NCBI RefSeq assembly: GCF_000372725.1 | Contig: NW_005201298.1 | Location: 192,198-256,197, forward strand | Length of the DNA: 64,000 nucleotides | From: Emiliania huxleyi CCMP1516 | Taxonomy: Eukaryota > Haptophyta > Isochrysidales > Noelaerhabdaceae | Direction of reading: 5' to 3' | Part shown: positions 47,525 through 60,976 of the stretch, one piece after another | Numbering within the stretch: the stretch's first letter is position 1 | Layout: each line of letters opens with the position of its first letter | Translations under genes and position numbers: made by a program | The notes under the pieces: model-generated | What the model saw: only the letters and a program-made list of their open reading frames with translations | Database searches by the model: none | What the model was told of the DNA's origin: nothing

Positions 47525-47559
47525 ATGCTATTTGTTTCGTCAACAAAACGGTTCCGACC
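45459..47559. other. Intergenic with repeats
   Basis: 45645-45840 is a dispersed R3 copy. 46262-46400 is a (GCCGCC)n run, 46730-46960 holds repeated CTCTAGCCCGGGGCC blocks, and 47457-47522 is (GT)n. A GGTTCGAGCCCC at 46989 resembles a tRNA B box, but no cloverleaf forms. No gene supported. Confidence 0.5.
45645..45840 (+). repeat. Dispersed repeat R3, longest copy
   Basis: AAGGTAAGGTAAGGTAACG, then CTCCACACACACAAAGTGGT, GGGGCAAGG and CATTCAAAGTGCAAG..GGCCCGGTGCACGTGGGTGAGC. Related to 11770-11895 and inverted to 30895-30985. Confidence 0.8.
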
Positions 47560-48577
47560 TCACTCCCCCGCGTCCCCCTCCGACTCCTCCGCGTCGCTGC
47601 CGCAACACAGCCCTCCGAGCGGGTCCCACACCGCCGCCACCGGAGGCTCGCTTGTCCTCCTCCTCGCCGCCGCGGGTCCGCCTCCGCCGCCGCCGGCGCC
47701 GCCTCCGCCCTCCTCCCCGCCCCCCGCTTTCCGCTTTGCGCCGCCCAGCGCCTCGCTCACGGCCGCAGCGACGGCGGCGCGGCTAGCCTCCGCCTTGGCC
47801 CCAACCTCGCTCAGCGAAGCAACCGCCTCGGCCGCGGCGGGCGGCGGCGCGGCGGCGGGCGGCGGGGGCCAGCGGCCGCACGCAGCGATTGTGACGGGCA
47901 AGCTCGGTGCGTCGCCAGCCCCTTGCGCCGGCGCGGCTGCCTCTGCGGCGGCGAGGGCTGCGTCGCCGCTCACGAGGCGGCCGAAGCGGACGTGCGACCC
48001 GGACAGGTGCGGGCAGGGGGCGAGGGTGATGTAGAACTGGGACGCGTTTGTGTCGGGGCCGGAGTTGGCCATGCAGAGCAAGCCGCGCGAGGCCTGGTCC
48101 TTTCGCAGCCCGTCGGGCTCGTCATTGAAGGACGCGCCAAACACGGACGCGTCTCCGCCTGCGATCCTCCCGCCGTGCAGCAGCTGGCCTGGCAGCAGCC
48201 GGTGGAAAGCGGTGCCGCGGTAGCAGCAAAAGACGCTCGAGGCGGGTCCGACCTCCCCGCCGCGGCCGTACAGTGCGCCAGGAACGCGGCGGCGCGCGCG
48301 GAAGCCTTCGCAGAGGCCGAGGAAGTTTGCGCTCGCCTGGGGCGCCGCTAGGAAGGGTCGAGGAAGGGCCTAGGGAGGGTCTAGGAGAGGTCTAGGAAAG
48401 GCCGAGGAAGTGTTTTGCGCCTGGGGCGCCGCCGCCTCGTCGAGCTCAAAGACCAGCTCCCCGACCTGAGGACAACACAAAAGCACTCCTGAGGACACGC
48501 CAGCGGTGGCTGAGGCGGCGGTGGGAGGGCGCCTTCACCGCCGAGCCGCCAAGATGTGCAGGCCACGTCAGTGGCAT
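47560..48577 (-). CDS. Cyclophilin-type peptidyl-prolyl isomerase
   Basis: Probable start MPLTWPAHLGGSA (ATG 48577), then VGELVFELDEAAAPQAS and ANFLGLCEGF. The catalytic Arg lies in CCYRGTAFHRLLPGQLLHGG (~48210), followed by SFNDEPDGLRKDQASRGLLC, MANSGPDTNASQFYITLAPC (~48070) and HVRFGRLVSG. The order matches the cyclophilin fold. The C-terminal ~110 residues are an Ala/Pro/Gly-rich extension ending GSDAEESEGDAGE. At least two introns: one near 48465-48537 (GT-AG), one near 48345-48440 with GGCGCCCCAGGCG duplicated at both edges. Nuclear or cytosolic protein folding is expected. The ankyrin gene 67 bp upstream on the same strand could in principle be its N-terminal part. Confidence 0.85.
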
Positions 48578-48643
48578 GTCGGAGTCATGTCCCGGGTGGG
48601 GGTGCGGGGTCGTGCAGAGTCTTCAGAGTGACGCGGGTCGGTG

Positions 48644-49141
48644 TCAAGCATTCTGCGTCAAGCATCTAGGCTCTCCGACCCTCTCGCGCCCGACCCGGAG
48701 GGAGAGGGACGCGTGCGGTGGCGCGTGCGGCGCCAGCGGCCCCGCCGCGGCGGCGTGCGCGCGGGAGGCGGCACATGCGAAGGGCGTGTCACCCGTCGAG
48801 TCGGTCGCCGCCGGGTCGGCGCCCGCCTTGAGCAGCTCCTCGACGCACGCCGCGTGGCCGTTGGCTGCGGCGGAGTGTAGAGGCGTCGAGCCGCCGTGGT
48901 TGGTTGCACAAGACAGCCCGGCCGCCTCGGGGAGGGAGAGCAGCCAGCGGAGCGCCGCCACGTGGCCACCGGCTGCCAGCCAGTGACACGCGGTGTGGCC
49001 AGCGGTGGAGACGCCCGGCGTCTGCGAGCGGCAGAGCGATGCCGCGTCGGAAGACTCGGCGTGCAGACGCTTGAGCGTGAAGGCGTCGCCCTGGCGCGCG
49101 GCGTCGAGCCAGCGCGAGGCGAGGTCGGCCATCTGCGGCAA
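48644..49141 (-). CDS. Ankyrin-repeat protein
   Basis: 165 residues with three ankyrin repeats: GHTACHWLAAGGHVAALRWL, GGSTPLHSAAANGHAACVEE followed by LLKAGADPAATDS, and GDTPFACAAS. The last ~35 residues (AHAAAAGPLAPHAPPHASLS) leave the fold and may be intron or a linker. Start ATG 49141 opens with QMADLASRWLDAARQGDAFT, a normal capping helix. It is a protein-binding scaffold with unknown partner; the next gene on the strand is a cyclophilin. Confidence 0.72.
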   Translation of the reverse strand: MPQMADLASRWLDAARQGDAFTLKRLHAESSDAASLCRSQTPGVSTAGHTACHWLAAGGHVAALRWLLSLPEAAGLSCATNHGGSTPLHSAAANGHAACVEELLKAGADPAATDSTGDTPFACAASRAHAAAAGPLAPHAPPHASLSLRVGRERVGEPRCLTQNA

Positions 49142-50794
49142 TTCGCTTAGGCGGCTCTGGTGGTTTGCGATAGTTAGGCTATGCCAAGTCTGTGTCGCGC
49201 CGTCTTGGGCTGCTGCTGCTGCTGCTGTTACCTCCGGTCCACCCGGAGCCGTGCTAGCGGAGCCGTCTCTGACAGCGTTCTGACAACGTTCTGACAGCGT
49301 TCTGACAGCGTTCTGACAGTGTTCTGACAGCCGTTCTGACAGCTTTCCGACGGTAATTTACAGTTAAGACTCACCATCTGGTCTGATTAAAGGAGAGCGA
49401 TATCAGTGTCGGTTACAGCAGAAAGATTCCTTAATTCTCTCCACTACAAAAAAAGTCCGGTGGGGAACCGACATCATGGCCCCGAATGCCGTGCTCTCTA
49501 GGTAATCTGCGGGAGCTCCACAAACCAGGTTGGTCTCGAGCGCCTATATGAAGGTATGTGAGATGGTGATGGGAATGGGTGGTCGGGCGGGCGGGCGGGC
49601 GGGCGGGCGGGCGGGCGGGCGGGCGGGCAAGCGGGGAGAGGCGGGCGGGCGGGGCGGGGCGGGCGGGCGGGGTGATCGGAGAAATCGTAGCCACAATCAG
49701 CAGCAGCGGAGCAGCAGCAGCAGCAGCAGCTGCAGCAGCAGCAAGCAGCGGCCTGCCGCAGATTGCTGCCGTTGTCAGCGCCGCGATCCGCCGCGCCGCC
49801 GCCGCCTGCGCCGCCTGCGCTCGCCGCCTCGCAGACGCCACCTCTCGCGCTCGAAGAGCCGCGCAGCGGGCCGCGGGTTGAGGTCAAAGTGTGCAGCAAA
49901 GTGGCGAGGTCTGAAATCATCAAAATTTGCACTTGCCCGAGACAGCCCGGAAATGGTCCCGAGCCGTAGCCCCGGCGTCGGCGCATCGCATCTCGGCCGC
50001 GAAGGGCCGGTTCCGCCGCGCAGTCGAGCGGCAAGCTCCAGGGCAACTTTGTCGACTAACTGGATGAGCAAACAATCGGCGAGGAAGCGGCACCGGCGGC
50101 ACGCCGGGACGAATCCGGACTGATCACATTGTTCAGAACCGCGGCGGCGAGCCGCCGCGAGCCCACAGGAGAGCTGGGCGCCGCGGCACCAGACCGCGCC
50201 GCCAGCGAGGCGAGAGCAGCAGCCGACGACCGGCCGACATGGCAGTTAGAAAAGCGGGATGCTTTCTTTTCTGGTGGGGATGGTCTTTTCGGCGAGTGTG
50301 TGTGTGTGTGTGTGTGTCACTCACACTTTTCGGCGAGCACCACGGTGCTCGCGGATTCGACCATCCGCCTGACTACCATTCCGACGACGCCTTCTGTGAG
50401 GAGGACGGCATTTGTGAGGGAGTTTTGTTGTAAAATTCTTTTCTTCTAATGGAAAATTCTTTTCGCCCGGAGATGGTGAGGTGGCCGGTGGAGGCACCCT
50501 CCTTAGCCTGGCTGTTCTTCACCTTCCTTTCTACCTACCTACCTAGTCGTCCTCGAACCTTCGACATGTAGTTGCCCATAGTTAGCGCCCGCCCGCCCCC
50601 CCCTCCGTCGCTTCGCAGAAGAAAAAACAAAATACAAACAAGCACAAGAGAAAGCGAAGCCAAAAAACGATTGCGTAAACGGCGTCACAAAGCCCGCCGG
50701 TTTTGATCGACAATCGTGAGATTGACCGCCGTAGCAGCCGCCGCCAGAGCCGCCGCCAAGGCAGCCGAGGCCGCGGTCGCGCGCGCGACCACAC
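49142..50794. other. Intergenic with R2 copy 2
   Basis: 49260-49350 is a TTCTGACAGCG repeat. 49532-50260 is R2 copy 2. (GT)n at 50298-50318, and R4 fragments with two AATTCTTTT elements at 50430-50465. 50570-50790 nothing recognised. Confidence 0.5.
49532..50260 (+). repeat. ~710 bp duplicated segment R2, copy 2 (degraded frame)
   Basis: Direct copy of 39820-40530. The frame that is open in copy 1 (GNFVDKLVEP) is interrupted here by TAA in GTCGACTAACTGG (~50055), and the (GGGC)n run differs in length. Confidence 0.85.
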
Positions 50795-51514
50795 ATGGCG
50801 CCGCCGTCGGCACAGCACCTCCAGCCCGATCTGGCGCACGTCTCCTTGCGCCATCCCGACGTGTATCCTCCGCACATGCCAGACACGCTGTTCTTCCTCG
50901 AGATTCTGCGTGACTTGGAGCTGCGTACATGCGGGAGCACAACTGTTGTTTGCGAAGTTGGCTGTGGTGCGGCACCTCTTGCCACCCTGTTGGCCATGCA
51001 TCTCGGCTCTTCGGCGGCGACTCTCGCCTTTGACCTCCACTCATCAGCGTGCTCTGCAGCTGCAGAGACGGCGCAATGCAACAACATCGTATTGCAAGTT
51101 GCACGCATGGACCTTGTTGCGGCGATGAGGCCAGGCTTGATTGACCTGCTGCTTTGCCACCCGCCCTACGTGCCGACGAGCGCAGTGGAGCTGGAGACGG
51201 CGCGCGCCTCGTCGGGCGAAGCCAAGGCGAGCGTCGAGGCTGCGAAGGTCACATGGGCCGGCGGCCCGGGCGGCACACGTATGCTGGGTGCGCTGTGCGA
51301 TGCGCTGCCACGTGTGCTGTCACCCGACGGCTTCGCGCTTGTCCTCTGGTTTGAGAGAGAGTTGAGCAGTGACGCCTTTGGGCTCGAGGCCCTCGGGCTG
51401 TGCAGCACCCTCCTCGGCGAGCGCCATGCCAACGGAGAGACCTTTTGCATCCTGCGCATCGAGCGCGCGAGCAGCGCCTCCTCTCCGGGTGCGAGGCGTG
51501 AGGCGGCAGGGTGA
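50795..51514 (+). CDS. HEMK2/N6AMT1-like class I methyltransferase (HPPY variant)
   Basis: 239 residues, no intron. AdoMet motif I is VVCEVGCGAAPLATLLAMHL (~50-70), motif II FDLHSSACSAAAETAQCN. The catalytic motif that is normally NPPY reads CHPPYVPTSAVELE (~128), followed by VTWAGGPGGTRMLGALCDAL as in eRF1 glutamine methyltransferases (AWAGG..G). The N-terminal LAHVSLRHPDVYPPHMPDTL matches the family's substrate-binding entry. If active it would methylate a Gln in a release factor or a Lys in histones. The N-to-H change at the catalytic position makes activity uncertain. Confidence 0.8.
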   Translation: MAPPSAQHLQPDLAHVSLRHPDVYPPHMPDTLFFLEILRDLELRTCGSTTVVCEVGCGAAPLATLLAMHLGSSAATLAFDLHSSACSAAAETAQCNNIVLQVARMDLVAAMRPGLIDLLLCHPPYVPTSAVELETARASSGEAKASVEAAKVTWAGGPGGTRMLGALCDALPRVLSPDGFALVLWFERELSSDAFGLEALGLCSTLLGERHANGETFCILRIERASSASSPGARREAAG

Positions 51515-51765
51515 CGGCTGTTTGCCTGTGCCTCGCTCTGTCGCGGCGGGAAGTGGCGGTGCTCGCCCAAGCGTTCCAAGCGTGGCCGCGCGCGTGCCGT
51601 GCTGGCAGAAGCGGCGGAAATCTCGATCGACCTCGCGCCGCGCGCGTTCCGCACATCCGGCGCGGCCACAATCCACAACGCAAATGGCGGCTGCTTCACC
51701 GCGGGCGCGGCGGCGGCCGGCGCGATTGCTCTGCTGCTCCGCTCAAAGCGGCGTGCGACCATCCA

Positions 51766-52700
51766 ATGAACCCGCCGAGCTTTGTCCTGGAGCGCTTCTT
51801 TGCCCAGTATGAATTCTCGGCAAAGTATCAGGTCCGTTGTGTACGGCGCCTCAGGGCTTTGCATTTCGCTCTGCTACCCTGCCGCGTTCGATCTGTAGCC
51901 ATAACATATTTGCAAGGATGTGGCCGTACTCTCGGCGGGAATTGCTGATCATGTGCGCCGGCGACAAGGAGATGCTCACGGCATGGGATGAGCTGAGCCT
52001 CGGGTACAGAGCCGCGGCCTGCCGGCGCTGCTCAACGAGATCGCCGCGTGCTACTCAGACCCCATTTGCGCGGAGGATGTTCTTGAGTGCGTGCCGTGCG
52101 AGGGCATACTGCTCACTGCCCAGGCGCTCGTGGCGCCCGGTGATCACGTTGTAGTCGTGTGGCCTGCCTACCAGTCTCTCTTCGAGATTGCTCGGGCACG
52201 AGGCGCGATGATCCACAGGTGGCACGTGCGCGGGGGTGGCGCCGTGCCGCTGCGCTTCGACGTCGACGACCTGGCGGCCACGTGCGCGGCTGTGGGCGGC
52301 AAGGTCAAACTCATTGTCGTCAACTTTCCGCACAACCCTACCGGCTGCCAGCTGACTGAAAGCGAGCTGATGCGCGTTGTCGCCATCGCGCGCTCGTGCG
52401 GCGCCTTTGTGCTCGGTGATGAGATGTACCGCGGCCTCGTGTACGGCGATTCCCCGCCGCTGCCGGCCATGTGTGAGGTCTACGAAAGGGCATCTCGCTA
52501 GCGGTGCGTGCGGGCCGATAACTCGCCACCACGAGCACACCACCACCACCACTCCGTGACGGTGGATCGAACTCGGGACCACGCTGCAGCATCGCACGCG
52601 CTGCTCATGTCCCTGGCTCGCTCTGCGCTTCGGTGCAGGGCATGTCCAAAGTCTATGCTCTCCGCGGGCTGCGCGTCGGCTGGCTCGTCTCCCAGAAGGC
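51766..52700 (+). pseudogene. Class I/II PLP aminotransferase, frameshifted and truncated
   Basis: Exon 1 begins MNPPSFVLERFFAQYEFSAK (ATG 51766). After an intron comes YSRRELLIMCAGDKEMLTAW, ELSLGYRA. At ~52016 one base is missing: the frame must shift to give GLPALLNEIAACYSDP, LLTAQALVAPGDHVVVVWPA, YQSL and the PLP-binding NFPHNPTGCQLTESEL, then VLGDEMYRGLVYGDSPPLPA. The lysine exon reads GMSKVYALRGLRVGWLVSQK (~52640-52700). Nothing after it matches the C-terminal domain; instead a 22-bp CGCTCGATGTCTTAGCACCC segment is duplicated. Substrate unknown. Confidence 0.78.
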
Positions 52701-53225
52701 TAACGGGTGCGTCTCCGGTGGATCGAGCGCTCGATGTCTTAGCACCCACTGCTGAAGCCTCGCGCTCGATGTCTTAGCACCCACAGCCTGTGTGGAGACT
52801 CCAGCACTCCACACGCCACCCGTGGTGCGTGGAGCGTGTAGTTTGCCTGCGGTAGTGGGCACGCTCGCGGGCATTTTGTCTCGTTCGGGCGAATGCGGAG
52901 ATCGCACAGATCGGCGAGGGACGCACGACAAGCGATGGCGCTAAGAGGTTCCTCTTCCCCCCGCCCCCCCCCCCCCACCAAGGCGCGCGATACACACGAC
53001 AAAGTATCTTATCGCTCGAGCGAACGTGTATTTTAAGAACTCTTTCGCGTCGTCCTAACTCCTATCCGTCCCCCTGGCCGCGCTTCTTGGCTACCCGGCC
53101 CCGGTTGTGATTATTGACTGCTCTAAGCGCATCGGCTCTCTAGGGGGACCAGGAGGCGGTCGTCTCCCCCGTTCTATTTTCTAATCTTTTTATCGCACCT
53201 ACCACGACAGCACCATCATCGATGC
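52701..53225. other. Intergenic
   Basis: A duplicated CTCGATGTCTTAGCACCCAC (52730-52790) and a poly-C run at 52958-52976. No gene. Confidence 0.4.
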
Positions 53226-55736
53226 ATGTTCCCTATAGGCAAAACTTGCCGCGATTTGAGTCCTTGGAACGCGATGCCGAGGACGCGCACGACGCGCGTT
53301 CTTGCCGTCGGCCAAGGCACTACGGGCACCCACACTATATTCAACGCGTTGTGCGCGCTCGGGGTACCCAGCGTCCACTACCGGCAAGAGTGCAACACCG
53401 GTTCGCCGTGCCGCTACACAAAGGATCGCTCGCTCGCGGGCGCCGTCAAACATGTCCCTCATGTTTGCGGAGCGGAGGGCCTTGAGCTCTACGAGTCAAA
53501 AAATGTCGTCCGCATGCGTGCGATGTACGATGCGGCCAAGGAGTTCGTGGCCAACAAAAGAGACTGCACGAGGGCCCGGCACCAGCACCTGTGCAACGTG
53601 ACGGGCAACGAATGGGCTGCGGCTGCGCGGGCGACTGTCTCCGCCTTGGCGAGGGACCAGTTGAGCCTGACGGACTCGCCATACGCGCAGATGCCAAGCC
53701 TGCTGCTCAGCCTGCCTGAGCTTGTCAACACGAGCCTTTATGTCAACTCGTTGCGAACAAACGCGACCGAGTGGGCGACCTCGAGGGTTCGCGAGCACAA
53801 CAGCAGCATCATGTGCAGGCAGGAGGTCTTCCCGAATGGGGACCGCCTCGACTTGCACGCGTGCGCCGAGGCATGTGGGCCCAACGTGTTTGGGGACTGC
53901 CTCGTCAGATACGACGATATGCCGCTGGAGGCGCTCGCGGGAGCTTACGAGCGCAGCGCCTCCCGGCTCCGCTCGTCGCTCCAGAAGCTCCCGTGGCAAC
54001 GCCGTGTGCTGACGGTCGACATGTTTACCACCCGCATCGACACCAAGAAGGTCTCCGACCTCATACAGCAGGCACATTCTCGCAGCCAGTGCGCAGGGAC
54101 GGCGTGCATTAATGGCAGGGGTAGCTCGTTGTCGGTCGCCTCTCACAACGTCCTGATGACATGCGCCGGCGCTGACGACGAGGCCGTGGGCTGCGCAGCC
54201 CTCTGGCCTCCGACCCCGCCCGACTTGGCGCGGTCGGGCGGCTTTCAGGGAGGGCAGAGCCTCCTCACGAGCGGCAACCAGCTCGAGCATCCCCCGCGCG
54301 CCATTGTGGTCACCATCTTTAAGAAGACCCGCCTGGCCACGCTCGTGCAGTTCCTCGAGTACTACCGCCTCATCGGCGCGAGCCGCGTCGTGTTGGTGGA
54401 CAACAACTGCGGCTACGAGACGGGGCGCGTCAACCGCATACTAGCACCGTACATCCACGGCGGTTTTGTCAAACTCATGACCGAGTATCGCTGCCTCAAG
54501 CCGGGCGAGCGCACTGCCGAGGGCGACGTCTTTGCCGAGACGACGGTCATGCGGTGGGCGGCGTCCAAATCAGCGCGCGCTGGCGACCTGGTGCTCTTCC
54601 TGAGCGACGACGAGTTCCTGGTGCTCAAGGACCCGGCCTGGAGCCTCCCAATGCTCGCCCGCCAGATGCACGCGGAGCGGGTCTGCGCTGTGCACGTGCC
54701 GTGGAAGCAGTTCGGCTCTGGTGGCCACCGCTGCCAGCCCAACGGAAGCTTGCTGCGCAACTTCCAGTCGCGAGGCCCGCTCCTCCACGAGCTGACGCCG
54801 ACGGACGCGGACGCAATGCTCGAGGACGCGCACAATGCGAAGATCAATCCGCCCTTCAAAGGTAAGCCCCTCTTCTTGTGGCAGCTGTCGAAGACTTGCG
54901 CGACGCACCTCTGCTCCGACGGCTGCGACTTTGCCGATTTCACCGTCTGTGGCTACCCCAATGGTACCTTTGACAACCGCTCGGTCGGAACCAAAAGCTC
55001 CGATCAGGCCACAAAGCTGACGCGCTCTGCGGTGTGCCCCCCTTTGCTTCGGAACCAGATGGTAGGCACATTCATCAACCACTATGCCTACCAGAGCGCA
55101 GCAGCGTGGGAGGAAAAGAAGGAGAGGGGGCGAGTGTCCGACCTGGTGGACCGCAGGGGCCCCGTTCCCTTTGAATACAATGCTCTGGTCGACGGTGCCG
55201 GCTTCAGCAAGACCTCCGAGCGCATCTCGCTCCTCTCGCCGGCGAAGCCATCGCTGCAGTCCTGTCTCCGGCGCCTGCTCGCCGACGGCGTCACCACGTC
55301 GAGAGAGCTCCTCGCGACGGGGCAAACGGATCGCCTTGGGCCAACGCTGCCTGCCTTTCACCAGGTGGCCGAGGTGAGAAACGCCACGAGATCAAGAAGG
55401 ACGCCGGAGGAGAGGAACGCCACAAGATCAAGAAGGCAGCACCCTGCCCTTGACGACGGCACGCAAAACCGTCTCCGGCGCCTGCTCGCCGACGGCGTCG
55501 CCACGTCGAGAGAGCTTCTCGCGACGGGGCAGACGGATCGCCTCGGGCCAACGCTGCCTGCCTTTCGCAGGGTGGCCGAGGTGAGAAACGCCACGAGATC
55601 AAGACGGACGCCGGAGGAGAGGAACGCCACAAGATCAAGAAGGCAGCACCCTGCCCTTGACGACGGCATGCAAAGGCAAACGCAAGGAGAGACCCCAGCT
55701 CCCGTCCCGGTCGCCCCGGTCCCTGTGTGGATTTAA
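53226..55736 (+). CDS. Two-domain sulfotransferase-like / GT92-like glycosyltransferase
   Basis: 836 residues without intron. N-terminal half: RVLAVGQGTTGTHTIFNALC (~25-44) is a 5'-PSB loop like that of sulfotransferases, followed by a Cys-rich body with DMPLEALAGAYERSASRLRS. C-terminal half (~360-690): PRAIVVTIFKKTRLATLVQF, LEYYRLIGASRVVLVDNNCG and LVLFLSDDEFLVL, the fold order and metal-binding DDE of GT92/DUF23-type glycosyltransferases, then GTFINHYAYQS. The last ~140 residues are two 69-residue repeats (RRLLADGV.TSRELLATGQ). No signal peptide is seen at this start; an upstream exon may supply a Golgi anchor. Likely makes sulfated surface glycan. Confidence 0.72.
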   Translation: MFPIGKTCRDLSPWNAMPRTRTTRVLAVGQGTTGTHTIFNALCALGVPSVHYRQECNTGSPCRYTKDRSLAGAVKHVPHVCGAEGLELYESKNVVRMRAMYDAAKEFVANKRDCTRARHQHLCNVTGNEWAAAARATVSALARDQLSLTDSPYAQMPSLLLSLPELVNTSLYVNSLRTNATEWATSRVREHNSSIMCRQEVFPNGDRLDLHACAEACGPNVFGDCLVRYDDMPLEALAGAYERSASRLRSSLQKLPWQRRVLTVDMFTTRIDTKKVSDLIQQAHSRSQCAGTACINGRGSSLSVASHNVLMTCAGADDEAVGCAALWPPTPPDLARSGGFQGGQSLLTSGNQLEHPPRAIVVTIFKKTRLATLVQFLEYYRLIGASRVVLVDNNCGYETGRVNRILAPYIHGGFVKLMTEYRCLKPGERTAEGDVFAETTVMRWAASKSARAGDLVLFLSDDEFLVLKDPAWSLPMLARQMHAERVCAVHVPWKQFGSGGHRCQPNGSLLRNFQSRGPLLHELTPTDADAMLEDAHNAKINPPFKGKPLFLWQLSKTCATHLCSDGCDFADFTVCGYPNGTFDNRSVGTKSSDQATKLTRSAVCPPLLRNQMVGTFINHYAYQSAAAWEEKKERGRVSDLVDRRGPVPFEYNALVDGAGFSKTSERISLLSPAKPSLQSCLRRLLADGVTTSRELLATGQTDRLGPTLPAFHQVAEVRNATRSRRTPEERNATRSRRQHPALDDGTQNRLRRLLADGVATSRELLATGQTDRLGPTLPAFRRVAEVRNATRSRRTPEERNATRSRRQHPALDDGMQRQTQGETPAPVPVAPVPVWI
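55266..55679 (+). repeat. 207-bp coding tandem repeat, two copies
   Basis: Copies begin at 55266 and 55473 and keep the frame (69 codons), with only a few differences (e.g. HQV versus RRV). A recent duplication at the glycosyltransferase C-terminus. Confidence 0.9.
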
Positions 55737-56141
55737 ATCCGCGCCTCCTGTGCCCTGTGCTAGTTACTGTCTTTCTCAGACTGGGTTATTTGCGAGGGTT
55801 ACGACATGAGCAGAAGGGGGACGGAGACGATATCTCGCAGTACTGGGACGAGTCTCTTCGAGTGTAGTCTGTAGACGCGCGTACGCGCGGCTCGCTCGGC
55901 TTTTTATCTGACTGTCTTACATGCTGTCTTAGTGAGATTATCGCAGCACCGAAAAACCGCACCCACGGTCGCTCTCGCTCGCCGCGGCGCCCTGCTCTCT
56001 ATTTCTCTCTCTCCGTCCCGCACACGATGTCAAAAACACATAGATATTTCTGGGTAAGGTTGGGTGATGGGGAAGCAAGCCGCCGCAACGCACGCATGGC
56101 ATGCTGCTGCGCGATGCTGCGCCTGCGCTCGGTGCGCACGA
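55737..56141. other. Convergent intergenic gap
   Basis: Between the glycosyltransferase and BiP 3' ends. No feature recognised beyond an acgcgcg-rich block at 55875. Confidence 0.4.
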
Positions 56142-58990
<2,849 letters not shown>

Positions 58991-60976
58991 CGCGCCAGAC
59001 GACACGGCGCGGCTATGTTTGGAAAAAAGAATTTATGGCTTTCCGCGCTGGACAGGCGGGGCGGCTGGCCGGCGTGGGACGGGCTGGCGAGCAAGACGCC
59101 CATTGAGTGGTACGCCGCAGAGACGGGAGGCTACGTGTTCACGGGGTGAGGCCGTGGGCCGACAGTGCCCGTGGAATGGGTTATGACGCAACCGATCGTC
59201 CACCTTCCTAGCTGGCCAGCTCGAGACGCACCAAGTACGTCACTATGACGCGCCGCAAAGCGTCACATGGCTCGGTCGCATGGCTCGGTCGCTAACCGTC
59301 TCGTGTGACTTCATGAATGATGCAAAACAATGTGATTACTAAGAAAGTTAGTACGAAAATGCGCGCAAAACTCACTCAGAGAATTTTACAACAAAACTCC
59401 CTCGCACAACACTGGGCACGGGACTGGCGCGCACTGGCACTCAGAGATCGCATGTGGGGGGGCGGGGACTTGCTCTCATCTAGGCTCCCATCTCGACTCC
59501 TGCTCAGTGTGCTCACCTCTGTGTCTGTCGTCCTCTGTGCGTGAGAGGGGTGTCCGTTTATTGTTTATTTATCAGGCACTCTCAGAGCCCTACGCTCGCG
59601 CTACTCTACAGTAGAAGTACGCCAGCTGTGCCGCTCGCGATGGCCGCTTACGGTTACAGCGCGCCGTGTCTTGCCCTTGCCACTCTGGTATCTGCCGGGA
59701 CGCTTGCATAACGCAGCATGGAAGAGCTGAGTGCCCCAGAGGGCACTCGAGCCGTGATGCCCCATCACCGTGAAATCGTCATTTTGTGTTTCCCCTAGCT
59801 ACACACATCGTTGACAGTACAATGCCATCCCGCACAAAGATATACATGCATGGACGTTGCTATCTTCAGACCTATTTTGTAGCATAAACAAAACCTCCAT
59901 CACGCATTCGACTTGTCGCCGTCATAGAGATGTGAATAAGATCGCACGAGGGCCTCTTCCTTGAGGGGTGCGTAGCTCGGGAACAAGCTGCGACGAGAGC
60001 AGCGGGCAAAGCATGGAAAGAGAGCCGTCCCGAGAGAGGCCCTCACGAAAGAGGTCCTCACGAAAGAGGTCCTCACGAGTGATAATGTGGGCTGCGGCTT
60101 CTGCCCCCCTTATTATTAGCTCCCGTGGGCGCACGTTGATACCTCGTGGTGTACCTGAGTTAGTGCCAGTGCGCGCCAGTCGTGCCCGGTGTCGTGAGAG
60201 GGAGCTTTGTTGTAAAATTCTCCGCTCCTCCCTCCATTCTCATCAAGAGAGAGGTCCTCAAAAGCAGACTGAGGACGTCTGTGAGGACCTCTGTCTGATG
60301 TGAGGACCTCTCTCCCGCCCACTCCCCACGGCGTAGCGGCCCAGCCATCCTACTCCATCCGCTGCGCCTTAGTTTGCGCTCAGACCGAGCGGGGGTACCA
60401 ATCGCGACCTCTCCCTCTCTCTCTCTCTCTCTTGCATAGCTCCCCCTAATATAGGAGCTGTTGAGAGTCAGAACTACCGTCTTGTGTTGTGCAAAGAGCG
60501 TCTCTCTGATGTTGTGCAAATGCCATTCACCCACGTGTTTGTAACATCATCTTTGTTAAAAGGAGGGATGGGAGGACGGCACGCCGCCACCATGAACTAA
60601 AGAGTGAGTAAAAAAGTTGAGGTCCTCACATCACATCCTCACCACTAAACCGCAAACGAACGAGAGGCTTTCTCTCCTAAAAAAAAGGTATCGCACCCCG
60701 TATGCAGACGACACGGCGCCGCGCGCGGCTAGTTTGGAAGAGAAGAACAGGCGCGTCTCACAGCACACTTTGGTGCCGTGGACCCCCTAGGAGCCGGAAC
60801 CCAGCCGCCAGCCGCCAGCCGCCAGCCGCCGCGGCGCGCGCGCACGCTGTTTTGCCCCTCGACACGGGCCTCGCCACCCGCCGCCGCTCCCAGTGGCGGC
60901 ACGGGCTGGTTTCTTTATTCAAGAATAGGCACGATTGTGGCACGCTCGCTCACATTCCACCGAAGCCAAGCCGTGC
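58991..60976. other. Intergenic with dispersed repeats
   Basis: 59378-59450 is R4 inverted and 60158-60225 R4 direct. 60035-60075 and 60240-60310 hold GAGGTCCTCACGAAA units; 60410-60435 is (TC)n. No gene seen. Confidence 0.5.
59016..59030 (-). promoter_or_regulatory. AATTCTTTT element upstream of BiP
   Basis: Minus strand reads AAATTCTTTTTTCC about 30-40 bases before the ATG at 58990. Same motif and similar distance as at 23788 and 40687. Confidence 0.45.

Noticed and set aside
46609-48351. 580-codon plus-strand frame
   Set aside because: It lies antisense to the cyclophilin gene and includes a translated (GT)n run.
48577-49141. Ankyrin-cyclophilin fusion gene
   Set aside because: A stop at 48644 and a separate plausible ATG at 48577 separate the two; not excluded, but no splice path seen.
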